Shown here: one piece after another, positions 55,980 to 64,000 of the stretch
Position numbering within the stretch: the first letter of the stretch is position 1
How the letters are laid out: each line of letters opens with the position of its first letter
DNA from: Aspidiotus rigidus
Taxonomy: Eukaryota; Arthropoda; Insecta; Hemiptera; Diaspididae
Assembly: GCA_035079385.1 (NCBI GenBank)
Contig: JAVHKY010000012.1
Location: 5,670,501-5,734,500 of the forward strand
Length of the DNA stretch: 64,000 nt
Direction: 5' to 3'
Made by a program: the position numbers and the translations under genes
The notes under the pieces: generated by a model
What the model saw: only the letters and a program-made list of their open reading frames with translations
Database searches by the model: none
What the model was told of the DNA's origin: nothing

Positions 55980-58900
55980 TCACCAGACCGAATAATTTTT
56001 TTTGCTATCAAACGTGATTACATTGTTCGAGAGGCAGGCTTTCGTTCTTTTCGCTTTTGCAATCTCCATTTCTTCCCAGAGTTTTCTTCTCTTTGTGCGA
56101 TTCTCTACATGTATGACTTCAAATATTCCCTCTCCATCGTGGTGTTCTTCGTTACAGTGTTTACCAAACAGTGACTTGCTATCTTCTTTCTCCCTCGACT
56201 TTTTGATTTTCCCCAAATCTCACCGATGTGGATGCCCTCGCACTACTCACAGCTGAGCTGTAAACTACGCTCAAGCTTTCCTTGTTTTTTTATTCCGTCT
56301 GGTCATTGCTGATTCTCTTCACCATGGGTTGGTTATTCTGGATGCCCACATTTACATCGTAGCCATTGAACGCCTTTGTCACCTTGTTTGAGTTCTTTGC
56401 GATGTATGATATCGATCCGGAGTACTTTCTCACTATGCCATCATGGGTTCCCTTCTTTGTTCCCATTTTTCCAAAGACTCCATCTACCACGCCTCTGTGA
56501 AAGGCATTGGCTTTTGCGAACTGCTTTATCATCTCGATCTCTTTCCTCTTCTCTTCATTGTTCTTGAGGATAGAAATTGCCCGATAGCAGTAGTTCTGGA
56601 TTGCCGTCAACTTGTGCCTGGGGTGGTGGGTGGTGGTAGGAGTTATTCTGATGATGGTGTCCTGTAGATTTTGTATTCTATGCTGTTGTTCTCCAGCGTG
56701 AGTGTAAGGTCCAAATAGTCGATGGTCTCATTGCCTTTTTCCACTGTGAATTCGATGCTCTCATTCATCGCGTTCATTTCCGAAAGGAATGGATCGACCT
56801 GTCTGTGAGTGCCTGAACACACAATTAGGATATCATCTACATATATCTATCTCAGTATTTGATCTAGTTTCTGAACTTGCTGCCCTTCTATATATATGTT
56901 ACAGTTAAAACCCGAAATCAGTAAATTCTAAAATTCACTAGTCAAAACTAGTTGCCACAAATGACTTTAGTCAGAACTAGTTTTGACTAGTTAATTCTAG
57001 AATAAAAAAATTGTTTGAATTCATCAGTAAATTCTAGTTATAACTGAAATGAATTGAAATTGTTCGAGTTCAAAAGGTGATGGTATTTCCAGACATACTT
57101 CGGCCAAATTGATAGATATTTGGTAGTCAATAGCTCACGCTAGAATGAAATATACGAAAAAGTTCTAAATTTTTCTTCCTTAATTCACACATTAAACCGT
57201 ACATCATACGAATTCGTCGGTCTATAAACGTTACAAGAGCAAATCTAACAGTGACTAATTGACGCACACCATTCAAGTACAAACAAGCTTTGTGAAAAAT
57301 AAAAATTCAAGGGTGTTGGAGGCTGGAGGCATTTTTTCTCTGGAAGTACCTTGCCTCCGCCTCCAATGAGGCGGAGATGGTGAGGATTTAAACCAAGATG
57401 TTGGAGGCTGGAGCATTTTGCCTCCGGAGGTACCTTGCTTCCACCTAGAGGCTTGGAGGTGCTTCCAAAGATCCTTTAGGAGGCACTTTTTTCAACAGTA
57501 TTCTATTCCTCGAACCCTCATTCAGCCACTTTGATGCTAGCGCTGCTCGGTTCGAAGAAAACCCAAAGTTTTAAATACATCTTGTGAGTATCATCTGTCA
57601 TCTGGCAACACTGGTAGGCCAATATGCTACATCTGGTCACACTGATCAACGTTACAAGTGCCTTCGGAGGCGTCTCCAAAGAAGTCTTCGGTTTCTTCGA
57701 CAGTGCCTCCGGAGGCATTTTCTCCAATCTCAGTAATTGCGCTGGAGGCATTTTGAGGTACTTCCAGAGACATACTTTGGAGGTCAGAAGACGCCTCCAA
57801 ACGTGTCCACTGGAGGCAACCGGAGTCGGAGAGTCATTTTCTGTATTCGTTCCGGAGGCCTCTAAAAAAATTGCTCCAACACCCTTGATAAAAATGCAAT
57901 TACATTTGTACTAGGGAGGAAATTCTTTTTACTGATTGGATTCACCCTTCTTGTTTTCGCTAGTTAAAACAAGTGTTCCCCGACAATCATAATTTCTTCT
58001 CTATTTCACTTTTTACTAGTCAATTCTAGTTTTCACTAGTAAAATCTAGTTTTACCTGAAATTATTTAAGTTAAAACGAACTCCAACGCTGAGGGTCACG
58101 GTAAATTCTAGAGTTAACTAGTCGAAACTAGTTCTGACTAAAGTCATTTGTGGCAACTAGTTTTGACTAGTGAGTTTTAGAATTTACTGATTTCGTTCAT
58201 GAGTATCTCCGCCAGTATTGGTGACAGTGGTGATCCCATCGCAAGTCCCTTTTCCTGGTTGTAGAATCTGTTATTAAAGCGGCAGTAATTCTGGCTAAAG
58301 ATCTCTTCCACTATGTTGGCGTACTTCGGCCATCGAGGTAGTGAGAAGTCCCTCCTTCGGCATGGTAGCAAACATGTTTGCCACATCAAAGGATATCAGC
58401 TTGTCGTTACTCTTGATTTCCTACTTGTCCAGTTGCTCAATCAGCTCGCCGTTGTTTCTGATACTTCGTCTGGGCGCAAACTGGTAGTTTTCTTTCAGGA
58501 ATGTGGCTACTATCTTCACTGTCGTGTAGCATGGTGATTGAATGCTGTTGACCAGGGGTCTCATCGGACGGTTCGCTTTGTGGAGTTTTATAAGCCCCTT
58601 GAATTTTGATGCAACCGGGTTCATCTCAAGCGTCCTTCCATTGTCCGGTACATTGTTCCGTTTCTACACAGCTTTCAGGTCATCTTGGTATTTCTGTCTT
58701 GGATCCTTTGACAGCTCTTGTAATCCATTCACTGTGATGTTCAACTCCACTTTTTGGGTGTAGTCCTCCCTCTCCATTACTAATACCGTGTTGCCTTTGT
58801 CCACCTTTGTCAAAATCAGGTTGTTCTGTCGGATCTCTTTTTGTAAATTTGTGACCTTCCTCTGCATTACTTGCGTTATGTCATTGGTTTGGCACATATT

Positions 58901-59119
58901 CTCCTTGATGTACAACAGCACTTTCCCTGTTTTGGTCCGGGCTTCTGGTCTCGCGTCATGGTCCATGGTTTGGATTACTTGTTCACAACTAATAAGCATA
59001 CTTTCAAGCTTACACTGGTTCAGTCTCTCTGGCTGCACGTACTTGATGCCTTTGTCCAGCAGTTTTTTTTTCTTCCACTGTGAAGGTGACGCTTGATAGG
59101 TTCTCGGTTCTAGGAGCAA
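55980..59119 (-). pseudogene. P6 RT/GIY-YIG ORF, frameshifted and interrupted
   Basis: 59119-58664: N-terminal region with LTKVDKGNTVLVMEREDYTQ (RT1). 58624-58421: GLIKLHKANRPMRPLVNSI and SPCYTTVKIVATFLKENY. 58389-58195: YCRFNNRFYNQEKGLAMGSP and LSPILAEILMNE (palm). After the insert, 56860-56640: YVDDILIVCSGTHRQVD (catalytic YVDD), YLDLTLTLENNSIEYKIYRT. 56610-56290: HKLTAIQNYCYRAISILKNN, the PLE thumb. 56270-55980: a nuclease end with a CEGIHIGE block (the YIG Tyr replaced by His) and KHCNEEHHDGEGIFEVIHVE. Frame changes lie near 58640, 58410, 56640 and 56280. Inactive. Confidence 0.75.
56913..58194. mobile_element. 1.28-kb TIR element D inserted in P6
   Basis: The ends CGAAATCAGTAAATTCTAAA (56913) and its inverse (ending 58194) extend for about 88 bp with only a few mismatches. 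Each arm holds an internal ACTAGTCAAAACTAGT palindrome and TGACTTTAGTCA. The interior (57310-57890) is packed with GGAGGC/GCCTCC words, and 57624-57914 is openly readable but without domain. PLE similarity breaks and resumes across it. No target duplication is evident at the borders. Confidence 0.8.
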
Positions 59120-59270
59120 AGGTGTCTCTCCCTTTCTTCTTTCTTTCGGGTCAGTTTGGCAAGCTTCTTCTTGATCTGTTTTGTTTGAGCTTCCACTCGT
59201 TTTCCCACATAGTCCTCACCTTTCTTCCCCTCTCCTCCTTTTTCGAACATGATTTCTTCAAATTCTAGAG

Positions 59271-61235
59271 GGTGCAGTAACCTGGACAGATGGAAATATT
59301 AATCATACAGTAAACCTTTCAGCCTGGTGATTTTCTTGCAGAGAATTGTACATTTTGAGAACTTTTTCAATATTAGTGCACTACTTACACCTTACTCACT
59401 CAATGTGAGTCATAATAATATCTACGTATTGTTGAATCTATGTTCGTTATTTTGTTATAGAGGGTCATTACTCCATTTAAGGGGGATACGAAAAGTCGGT
59501 AAAAGAGGGAATGAATTTCTTCGCACTTACTGATAACTTTGTTTTTTTTTTCTCATCCTCGCTCGTGGAACATTCAATTAAGGACCAATATTTCGCTATT
59601 TCTATCCGTAGTAACGTTTCTTATACCTGCTCTACGGTTTTTTAAACTCGTTATTGTTTTTCTTTGGTTATCGGGCATATTACAGCAATCATTTCAGATA
59701 ATTTCTAAAGCACTTATTAACGTGAGATGGCGAATCGAAGAGAAACTGTGGATAATTTATTTTCAATAACACCTAGCCTCAGATGCGAAAATTCTTCATC
59801 AATCGGTATGCGAATGATGCACGCATTAATTGCATTATTTTTACCATGCTGCGGTATACTAAGAATCTTATTCGTAATATTATGATGATGACGATGATGC
59901 GCGTGAAAGAAAGAAAAAAATAAAAGTAATTTCGACGGATCGTAAACTCCATGGAATGCTACCGTTCAAGTCCTTGCATCGTTCGAAAGTTTACCTATAA
60001 CTGCTTATCCTACCTAACCTATATGAGATAAAAATCCATAGATTTCTCAAGTCAGAGTTTGTACATTTTTCGAGAACTAGACGATTCACGAATAACCGTG
60101 TTTTTATATACTCTTTATTCCCAGCAGTGCATCGCGCGCGTTGTTTTCTATATTTTCCGTCGAATTCGAAACGCTTCTAAAAATAAATCTAAGTATCGTT
60201 CTGTATATACGTATATATTATGTAGTCGCTTTAGTTCGAAAACTTATTATGAATTTGGGTTGGGAAAATTCTGCCTCCAAAAAAAAAAAAAATATTGTTT
60301 ATATGACATTTTACGCCGACTTTAATATTGTAAATATCATTCAGCGCATCCTCGCACAGGAAAATCTGGTCAAGTGTTGTAATTTTGGATTTAGCATTCA
60401 ACCTATAACCCAACCTTGAACTTGACCTAAATTCGACTTCCGTAACTTTGCGACGAGTTGTAAAAATGCGGCGCGAAAATATTTCGCGTTTGTTTGTTTT
60501 TATGCTCACCCTCTCGTAAATTAAGTCCTTTTTTCCTTCTTTTTTCCATGTCTGCAACCGGGAAAAGTTAATTCGATTGAAAATTTGTATTTTATCTGAT
60601 GTCAATATCGGTACCGGTGAATTTATCGTTCAAGTTGTATAAAGTTCGGAGAACGTGATAGCGAAACGCGGAGATTTTTCGGCGACGTTTTCAATAATAT
60701 TAGAGAACGCATAAAACTGGGCTGATTCCGCGCCACAAAATTTATATTTCGAACGAGTTATTGACTTTTATCAGTCTGCAAGTGAAGCGAGACTGATTAG
60801 CTTCCGTTTTACAACGTTGTCTATGGTAGAACGAATTAGTTAAGAAAGAAAACTCATTTCATCATAGGTTTTTTTTTAAAAGATGTAAGTTTAAGTGACG
60901 GCTTTTATTTTGGCGACAAACTCTCTGGATTTGAGAGGCAAATCAGAATAATTTTGTATACGTAACAAACTAGGAGGTTTATCGTCTGGGATAAATGGAT
61001 AGTTTCTTCTTCACAGACGAATTTATTTTTCATGAAAAAAATTCATTGTGTATTCGTGTAGAAAAAACGATGTATCTTTTCTTCTAGTATTTATTACAGC
61101 TCCAAGGTCGGTATTTTCCCCATGCTGCTTGTGCGATTTATCGTGGGAATAGAAATTTCTCTGTAGTCGCTCTCTCTTCATCAGCTGTGCATACTTGTAG
61201 TTATGGGGCGAGAAATTTCTGGCTATTATAAATCA
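59271..61235. other. non-coding stretch, nothing recognised
   Basis: About 2 kb, AT-rich, with ATGATGATGACGATGATG near 59880. Open stretches (60059-60325, 60605-60231) overlap on both strands and have no domain. Confidence 0.4.
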
Positions 61236-61237
61236 AG

Positions 61238-61605
61238 TGAGGAATACTCCAAGGAGTAAATTTGAGTCGCAAGTGCTGCAGAAATAAAAATTGAACAACG
61301 AGCGAGTAGTTTTGGTTCAACAACCATCATCAGACAAGAATAACGGCTAGATTCGCGGACGTCCAGAGAAATCAGGTCTAAACTATATATGAATCATAAA
61401 CTAGTTCAATCAACCTTTCTGTTTAGCACAGTGACATCATCACTATTCCGATGGCAAATAATTCCGATATGCTGAAGCGCGATGCGTCTCAAGTACAAAT
61501 TCTCTCTGTGGAGGAAGACTTCCTACCCCTGCCTGAATTGTGACCACTGTTGATTCAATGGTCAGCGATGGCAAATTCTCCTTTATTTCCTTCTTCCTAA
61601 GCAAA
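61238..61605 (-). pseudogene. PLE 3' fragment P8 with hammerhead-like core
   Basis: It carries the hairpin ATACTCCAAGGAGTA (61242-61256), then on the minus strand at 61333-61310 CTGATGA, GGTT-GTTG-AACC, AAAA. Next come worn nuclease residues (IADHLINSGHN, ICT-DASRF, RLIELVYDSYI). This is the only core in the window with canonical CTGATGA, though GAAA has become AAAA. Stops and frame changes disable the ORF piece. Confidence 0.65.
61310..61333 (-). ncRNA. hammerhead-like core in P8
   Basis: CTGATGA followed by a TGGTT/AACCA stem with a GTTG loop, then AAAAC where GAAAC is expected. It sits in the same place relative to the nuclease ORF and TACTCC hairpin as in P1, P2 and P4. Confidence 0.45.
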
Positions 61606-61729
61606 CATTTGATGTCACCTTTCAAAAGTAGTCCTCCCTTCCCTTCCCTTAAAAAAAAAAATAAATAAAATAAGGAACAAAACTGGAAACAAAAAATTAG
61701 ATGCCATTGCAGGACTGCAAGCCATCGTC

Positions 61730-61990
61730 TTTCCAAGTCCCCCTCCTATCATATATAGCTCGGGGGTCGGAATTTTTGCTAGTCCCCCTCCTATCATTTA
61801 TAGCTCGGAGGTAGGAATTTTTCCAAGTCCCCTTCCCATCATATATGGCTAAAGGGTCGACATTTTTCCAAGTCCCCCTCCCCTCTCCGTGACGTCATCA
61901 ACCTCGCTCGCGCTCGCGGACGAAAATTTCCTGGGAGTGCCCCCCAACAAGAGGGATAGCGTCCCCGCTAAAAAAAGGTGGGATCAAATT
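61730..61990 (+). mobile_element. minisatellite-bearing element, mirror of the 29.2-kb copy
   Basis: Three to four 45-bp units (CCAAGTCCCCCTCCTATCAT and AGCTCGGGGGTCGGAATTTT) are followed by TGACGTCATCA (61890) and an end GGATAGCGTCCCCGCTAAAA (61954-61973). The last is the inverse of TTTTAGCGGGGAACCCGCTATCC at 29.25 kb with the loop shortened. Non-coding. Confidence 0.6.
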
Positions 61991-62852
61991 TTTTGTCCTT
62001 GGAAAAATTGAAATTCTTCTCCCTAAATCCTCCATTGAATCCGCCCTTGATTAGAATGCCCAATGTTGTGAATCAACATCTGAGATACTTGTGACACCAT
62101 CAATGACCTTGACTTTAGAGCGCCGACGCTCTATAGAAAAGAGTTGTGAAAACGTCGTGCTCTGAACTTCCAGAAGAGAGGGACTTGAGAAAAAGTTGAG
62201 TTCCGAACCTTCAGAGAGGTGAAAAATGTCAATGTATAAAGCTATAATTAGGGAGTCTCAGGTAATCATAAGCTAGGTGCAGAAGACCATTTCAAACTAA
62301 AACTCCGTATGTTCGAACTAATTTTGAGCTGAAAGAGGAGGGTGAACGTCCCTATTCGACCTTTGTGACGTCATCAAACCATTAACCTATTTTTCCACTT
62401 GGAAAAATTTCGAGTTCCAATCCTCTTTAAAGGGAGGACCAGTAAACCTTTAGCTATTTTGAGGAAGAGGTGGTTTTGAACAGGAAAATTTTTCTGGGAA
62501 GGGAGTTTTGAACAAGATTTTATGGTACGTCAAAGCAAATTTTTCTTCGGCTTCAGGGACGTTGTTCCAAAATTCCCTCTGAAATACGCTACTGGGGAGG
62601 ACTTGTAAAAATTTGGAATTATGAACCCGTGTAGAGGTGGGCCCAAAGGGAGGTTTAGCTCTGAACCTGCAAGCTAAGCTATATCTATGCAGTCTTGAGC
62701 TAAATTTCTGCTCTGCGTATGAAAGCTAGGCTACAATCAACTTACGCTAGCATCAGATAAGGATTTAAGGCTACAACTCTCGACGAGAGGGGAATACTCC
62801 GAAGAGGAGTAAAAACTACAAACATCGCAAAAAATAAACAAAGCCGAGCGCT

Positions 62853-62876
62853 TTCGGTTAATAAACCATTATCGGG
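62853..62876 (-). ncRNA. inverted hammerhead-like core at the P5 5' junction
   Basis: The minus strand reads CCGATAA, GGTT-TATT-AACC, GAAAG, opposite to the P5 ORF. CCGATAA has lost the central G of GATGA, so this copy is probably inactive. Confidence 0.4.
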
Positions 62877-62905
62877 ACTGAAATGAAAGCAACTGACAAG
62901 AACGG

Positions 62906-63150
62906 TTGCCTCCGGGCGTGACCCTTTGCTCGTTTGATGTCGTGGATCTGTTCCCAAGTATCCCTAAAGCTGCCATCATACAGCGTATGGGCCAGTTATT
63001 GGTTAACTCCAATATCCCTCATAATGAATCCCAAGAATTTTTCAATCTTTTAAATATCTGTTGGTCCTGGAATTTTTGTAAATTCGAAGGGAAATTTTTC
63101 GAGTTCCCTGATGAATTAGGGACCTTTGGGCTCCCTCATTTCAGAAGTAT
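62906..63150 (+). pseudogene. P5 RT palm fragment before the frame break
   Basis: CSFDVVDLFPSIPKAAIIQR to FCKFEGKFFEFPDELG, matching P2 almost residue for residue. It carries the same deletion after FPDELGTFG that P2 has, which shifts the frame before MSQFELDLFSSG. Confidence 0.8.
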
Positions 63151-63152
63151 TC

Positions 63153-64000
63153 ATGTCGCAGTTTGAACTTGACCTCTTCTCCTCGGGCCAGGTGATACTC
63201 AATCATATATACTACTGGCACAGGTACGTTGATGACGTTCTCTGTACGTGGACTGGTCATCCAGATCTCCTTGGTAAATTTCTGAGGTATCTCAATTCAT
63301 CATACCCGTCCATAAAATTTACCTTGGAAGTTGGTGGCTCTACGATCAACTTGTTGGATTTGTCGGTCTCAGTTAGAGATGGGATCCATGAGTTTGGAAT
63401 ATACAGAAAGGATACTACGACCGATGTTTTAGTCTGCGGAGCGTCATTCTGTCCTGTTGCTCATAAGTTAGCAGCTTTTAACAGTTTAGTCCACAGATTG
63501 ACTCGCTTTCCTCTGAGTCACGCTGCTTTCAAAAAGGAGTTGGCGACTATAAAACACCTGGCTAGAGTGAATGGTGACAATGTTGACGTTGAGGCGATGG
63601 TTCGGAGGAAAATCACGAGAAAAAGCCTTGATTCCACCACCTCCCTCCCCCGAGACATAATCTGTGATCGGAGATTGCGATGGATCAGTCTCCCTTTTTT
63701 AGGGTTCTCTACCGAATTGGGTCGTGCCTTTCGCCCGTTCGGTTCCAGATCGGCCTATTACAACCCCACTACTGTCAAAGGGTTGTTCATTAAGTTAAAG
63801 AACCGTATACCTGCGGATGAAAGGAGTGGTGTTTATAAATTGGAATGCAGGGATTGTAGAGGTTTTTATATTGGTGAAAACGGCCGCCAGATGAAGGTGG
63901 GATTCGACGAACACATGGAGGTCTGGAAAAAGGGACGTTCGAGAGAACCAACATTTGCCGATCAGTTGATGAACAGCGGTCATGGCTTCCGTGAGGGATC
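63153..64000 (+). CDS. PLE RT C-terminal half plus GIY-YIG domain (P5), open to the window edge
   Basis: Open without a stop for 282 codons. It contains YVDDVLCTWTG (RT catalytic YVDD), YPSIKFTLEVGGSTIN, YRKDTTTDVLV, the thumb (FCPVAHKLAAFNSLVHRLTR), GRAFRPFG-like linker, GVYKLECRDCRGFYIGEN (both halves of GIY-YIG) and FADQLMNSGHGF. The Cys after GVYKLE is kept, unlike P2. The first ATG (63153) is only the first in this frame; the true ORF would begin upstream, and the 5' third of the protein is missing. Open frame but a truncated gene, so not expected to be autonomous. Confidence 0.8.
   Translation, partial: MSQFELDLFSSGQVILNHIYYWHRYVDDVLCTWTGHPDLLGKFLRYLNSSYPSIKFTLEVGGSTINLLDLSVSVRDGIHEFGIYRKDTTTDVLVCGASFCPVAHKLAAFNSLVHRLTRFPLSHAAFKKELATIKHLARVNGDNVDVEAMVRRKITRKSLDSTTSLPRDIICDRRLRWISLPFLGFSTELGRAFRPFGSRSAYYNPTTVKGLFIKLKNRIPADERSGVYKLECRDCRGFYIGENGRQMKVGFDEHMEVWKKGRSREPTFADQLMNSGHGFREG

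Larger units (their letters stand above)
55980..59270 (-). mobile_element. Penelope-like element P6, a second lineage
   Basis: Minus-strand PLE whose protein is clearly unlike P1-P5 but has the same domain order (N-terminal region, RT, thumb, GIY-YIG). It is split by a 1.28-kb TIR element at 56913-58194. No hammerhead-like core was found at its 3' end near 55.9 kb. Sequence style is closer to Neptune/Nematis-type PLEs from memory, a loose assignment. Confidence 0.75.
62135..64000. repeat. right copy of the large inverted duplication
   Basis: Inverse of 24236-26065, including the minisatellite-like flank (62135-62740), the inverted PLE end (62785-62900) and the truncated ORF. It runs off the window edge, so its full length is unknown. 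Confidence 0.85.
62790..64000 (+). mobile_element. Penelope-like element copy P5 (runs off the window)
   Basis: It starts with an inverted PLE end (GAATACTCCGAAGAGGAGTA at 62790, core on the minus strand at 62876-62853) fused at GGTTGCCTCCGGGCGTGACC to a 5'-truncated ORF. This junction is identical to that of P2, so both derive from one truncated ancestor. The element is cut by the window end within the nuclease domain. Confidence 0.85.

Noticed and set aside
62742..62957. Minus-strand open frame opposite the P5 start
   Set aside because: It crosses the junction between the inverted PLE end and the P5 ORF, and is a shadow of the PLE.
1..64000. tRNA genes
   Set aside because: I looked for the B-box GGTTCRANNCC and found only isolated partial matches (such as near 16051) without cloverleaf arms. 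A covariance-model scan would be decisive.

Overview
The window reads as animal nuclear DNA, most likely from an arthropod, dominated by repeats. It is AT-rich and has long non-coding stretches. No complete host gene, tRNA, rRNA or prokaryotic operon is recognisable. Almost every supported feature is a transposable element or its relic. The identifiable element groups are Penelope-like elements (PLEs) with GIY-YIG nuclease domains, R1-like and I/Jockey-like non-LTR retrotransposons, a Merlin/ISXO2-type transposase, a Helitron-type N-terminal fragment, and several families with terminal inverted repeats (TIRs). Species assignment is not possible from the sequence alone.

Layout. 0-4.4 kb is gene-free apart from a C-rich repeat. 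4.4-6.3 kb holds an R1-like relic, a palindromic foldback element and a decayed LINE tail. 7.9-11.9 kb is TIR element A, split by a 5'-truncated I-like LINE. 13.4-15.4 kb holds diverged tandem repeats, a perfect 41-bp hairpin and a hAT-like scrap. 17.2-21.1 kb has a foldback element, a near-full-length PLE (P1) and a LINE broken by a short hairpin-ended element. 22.9-28.8 kb has an R1-like tail, several PLE pieces (P7, P2, P3) and a tandem duplication. 29-35 kb is mostly non-coding, with minisatellite units and another R1-like tail.

35.6-44.3 kb is a nested stack: inverted copies of one repeat on the outside, then Merlin and LINE relics, then TIR element B. Element B is interrupted by a composite of 45-bp minisatellite arrays surrounding a Helitron-like reading frame. 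46.3-48.5 kb holds a frameshifted gene relic of unknown family. 49.6-52.3 kb is PLE P4, itself split by a small DNA transposon. 56-59.3 kb is a second PLE lineage (P6), split by a 1.28-kb TIR element. 61.2-64 kb has more PLE pieces, ending in P5, whose reading frame is open to the window edge. P5 and its flank are an inverted copy of the 24.2-26.1 kb region.

The most notable signals are four. (1) Hammerhead-ribozyme-like cores lie at most PLE ends, some in inverted orientation. (2) A family of minisatellite-bearing elements has termini that form short hairpins with a GAA loop, and the stems differ by what look like compensatory changes. (3) The 45-bp arrays show exact higher-order repeats of 180 and 540 bp. 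(4) Two PLE copies share the same +1 frame change. All identifications were made by eye from translated motifs and need database confirmation.
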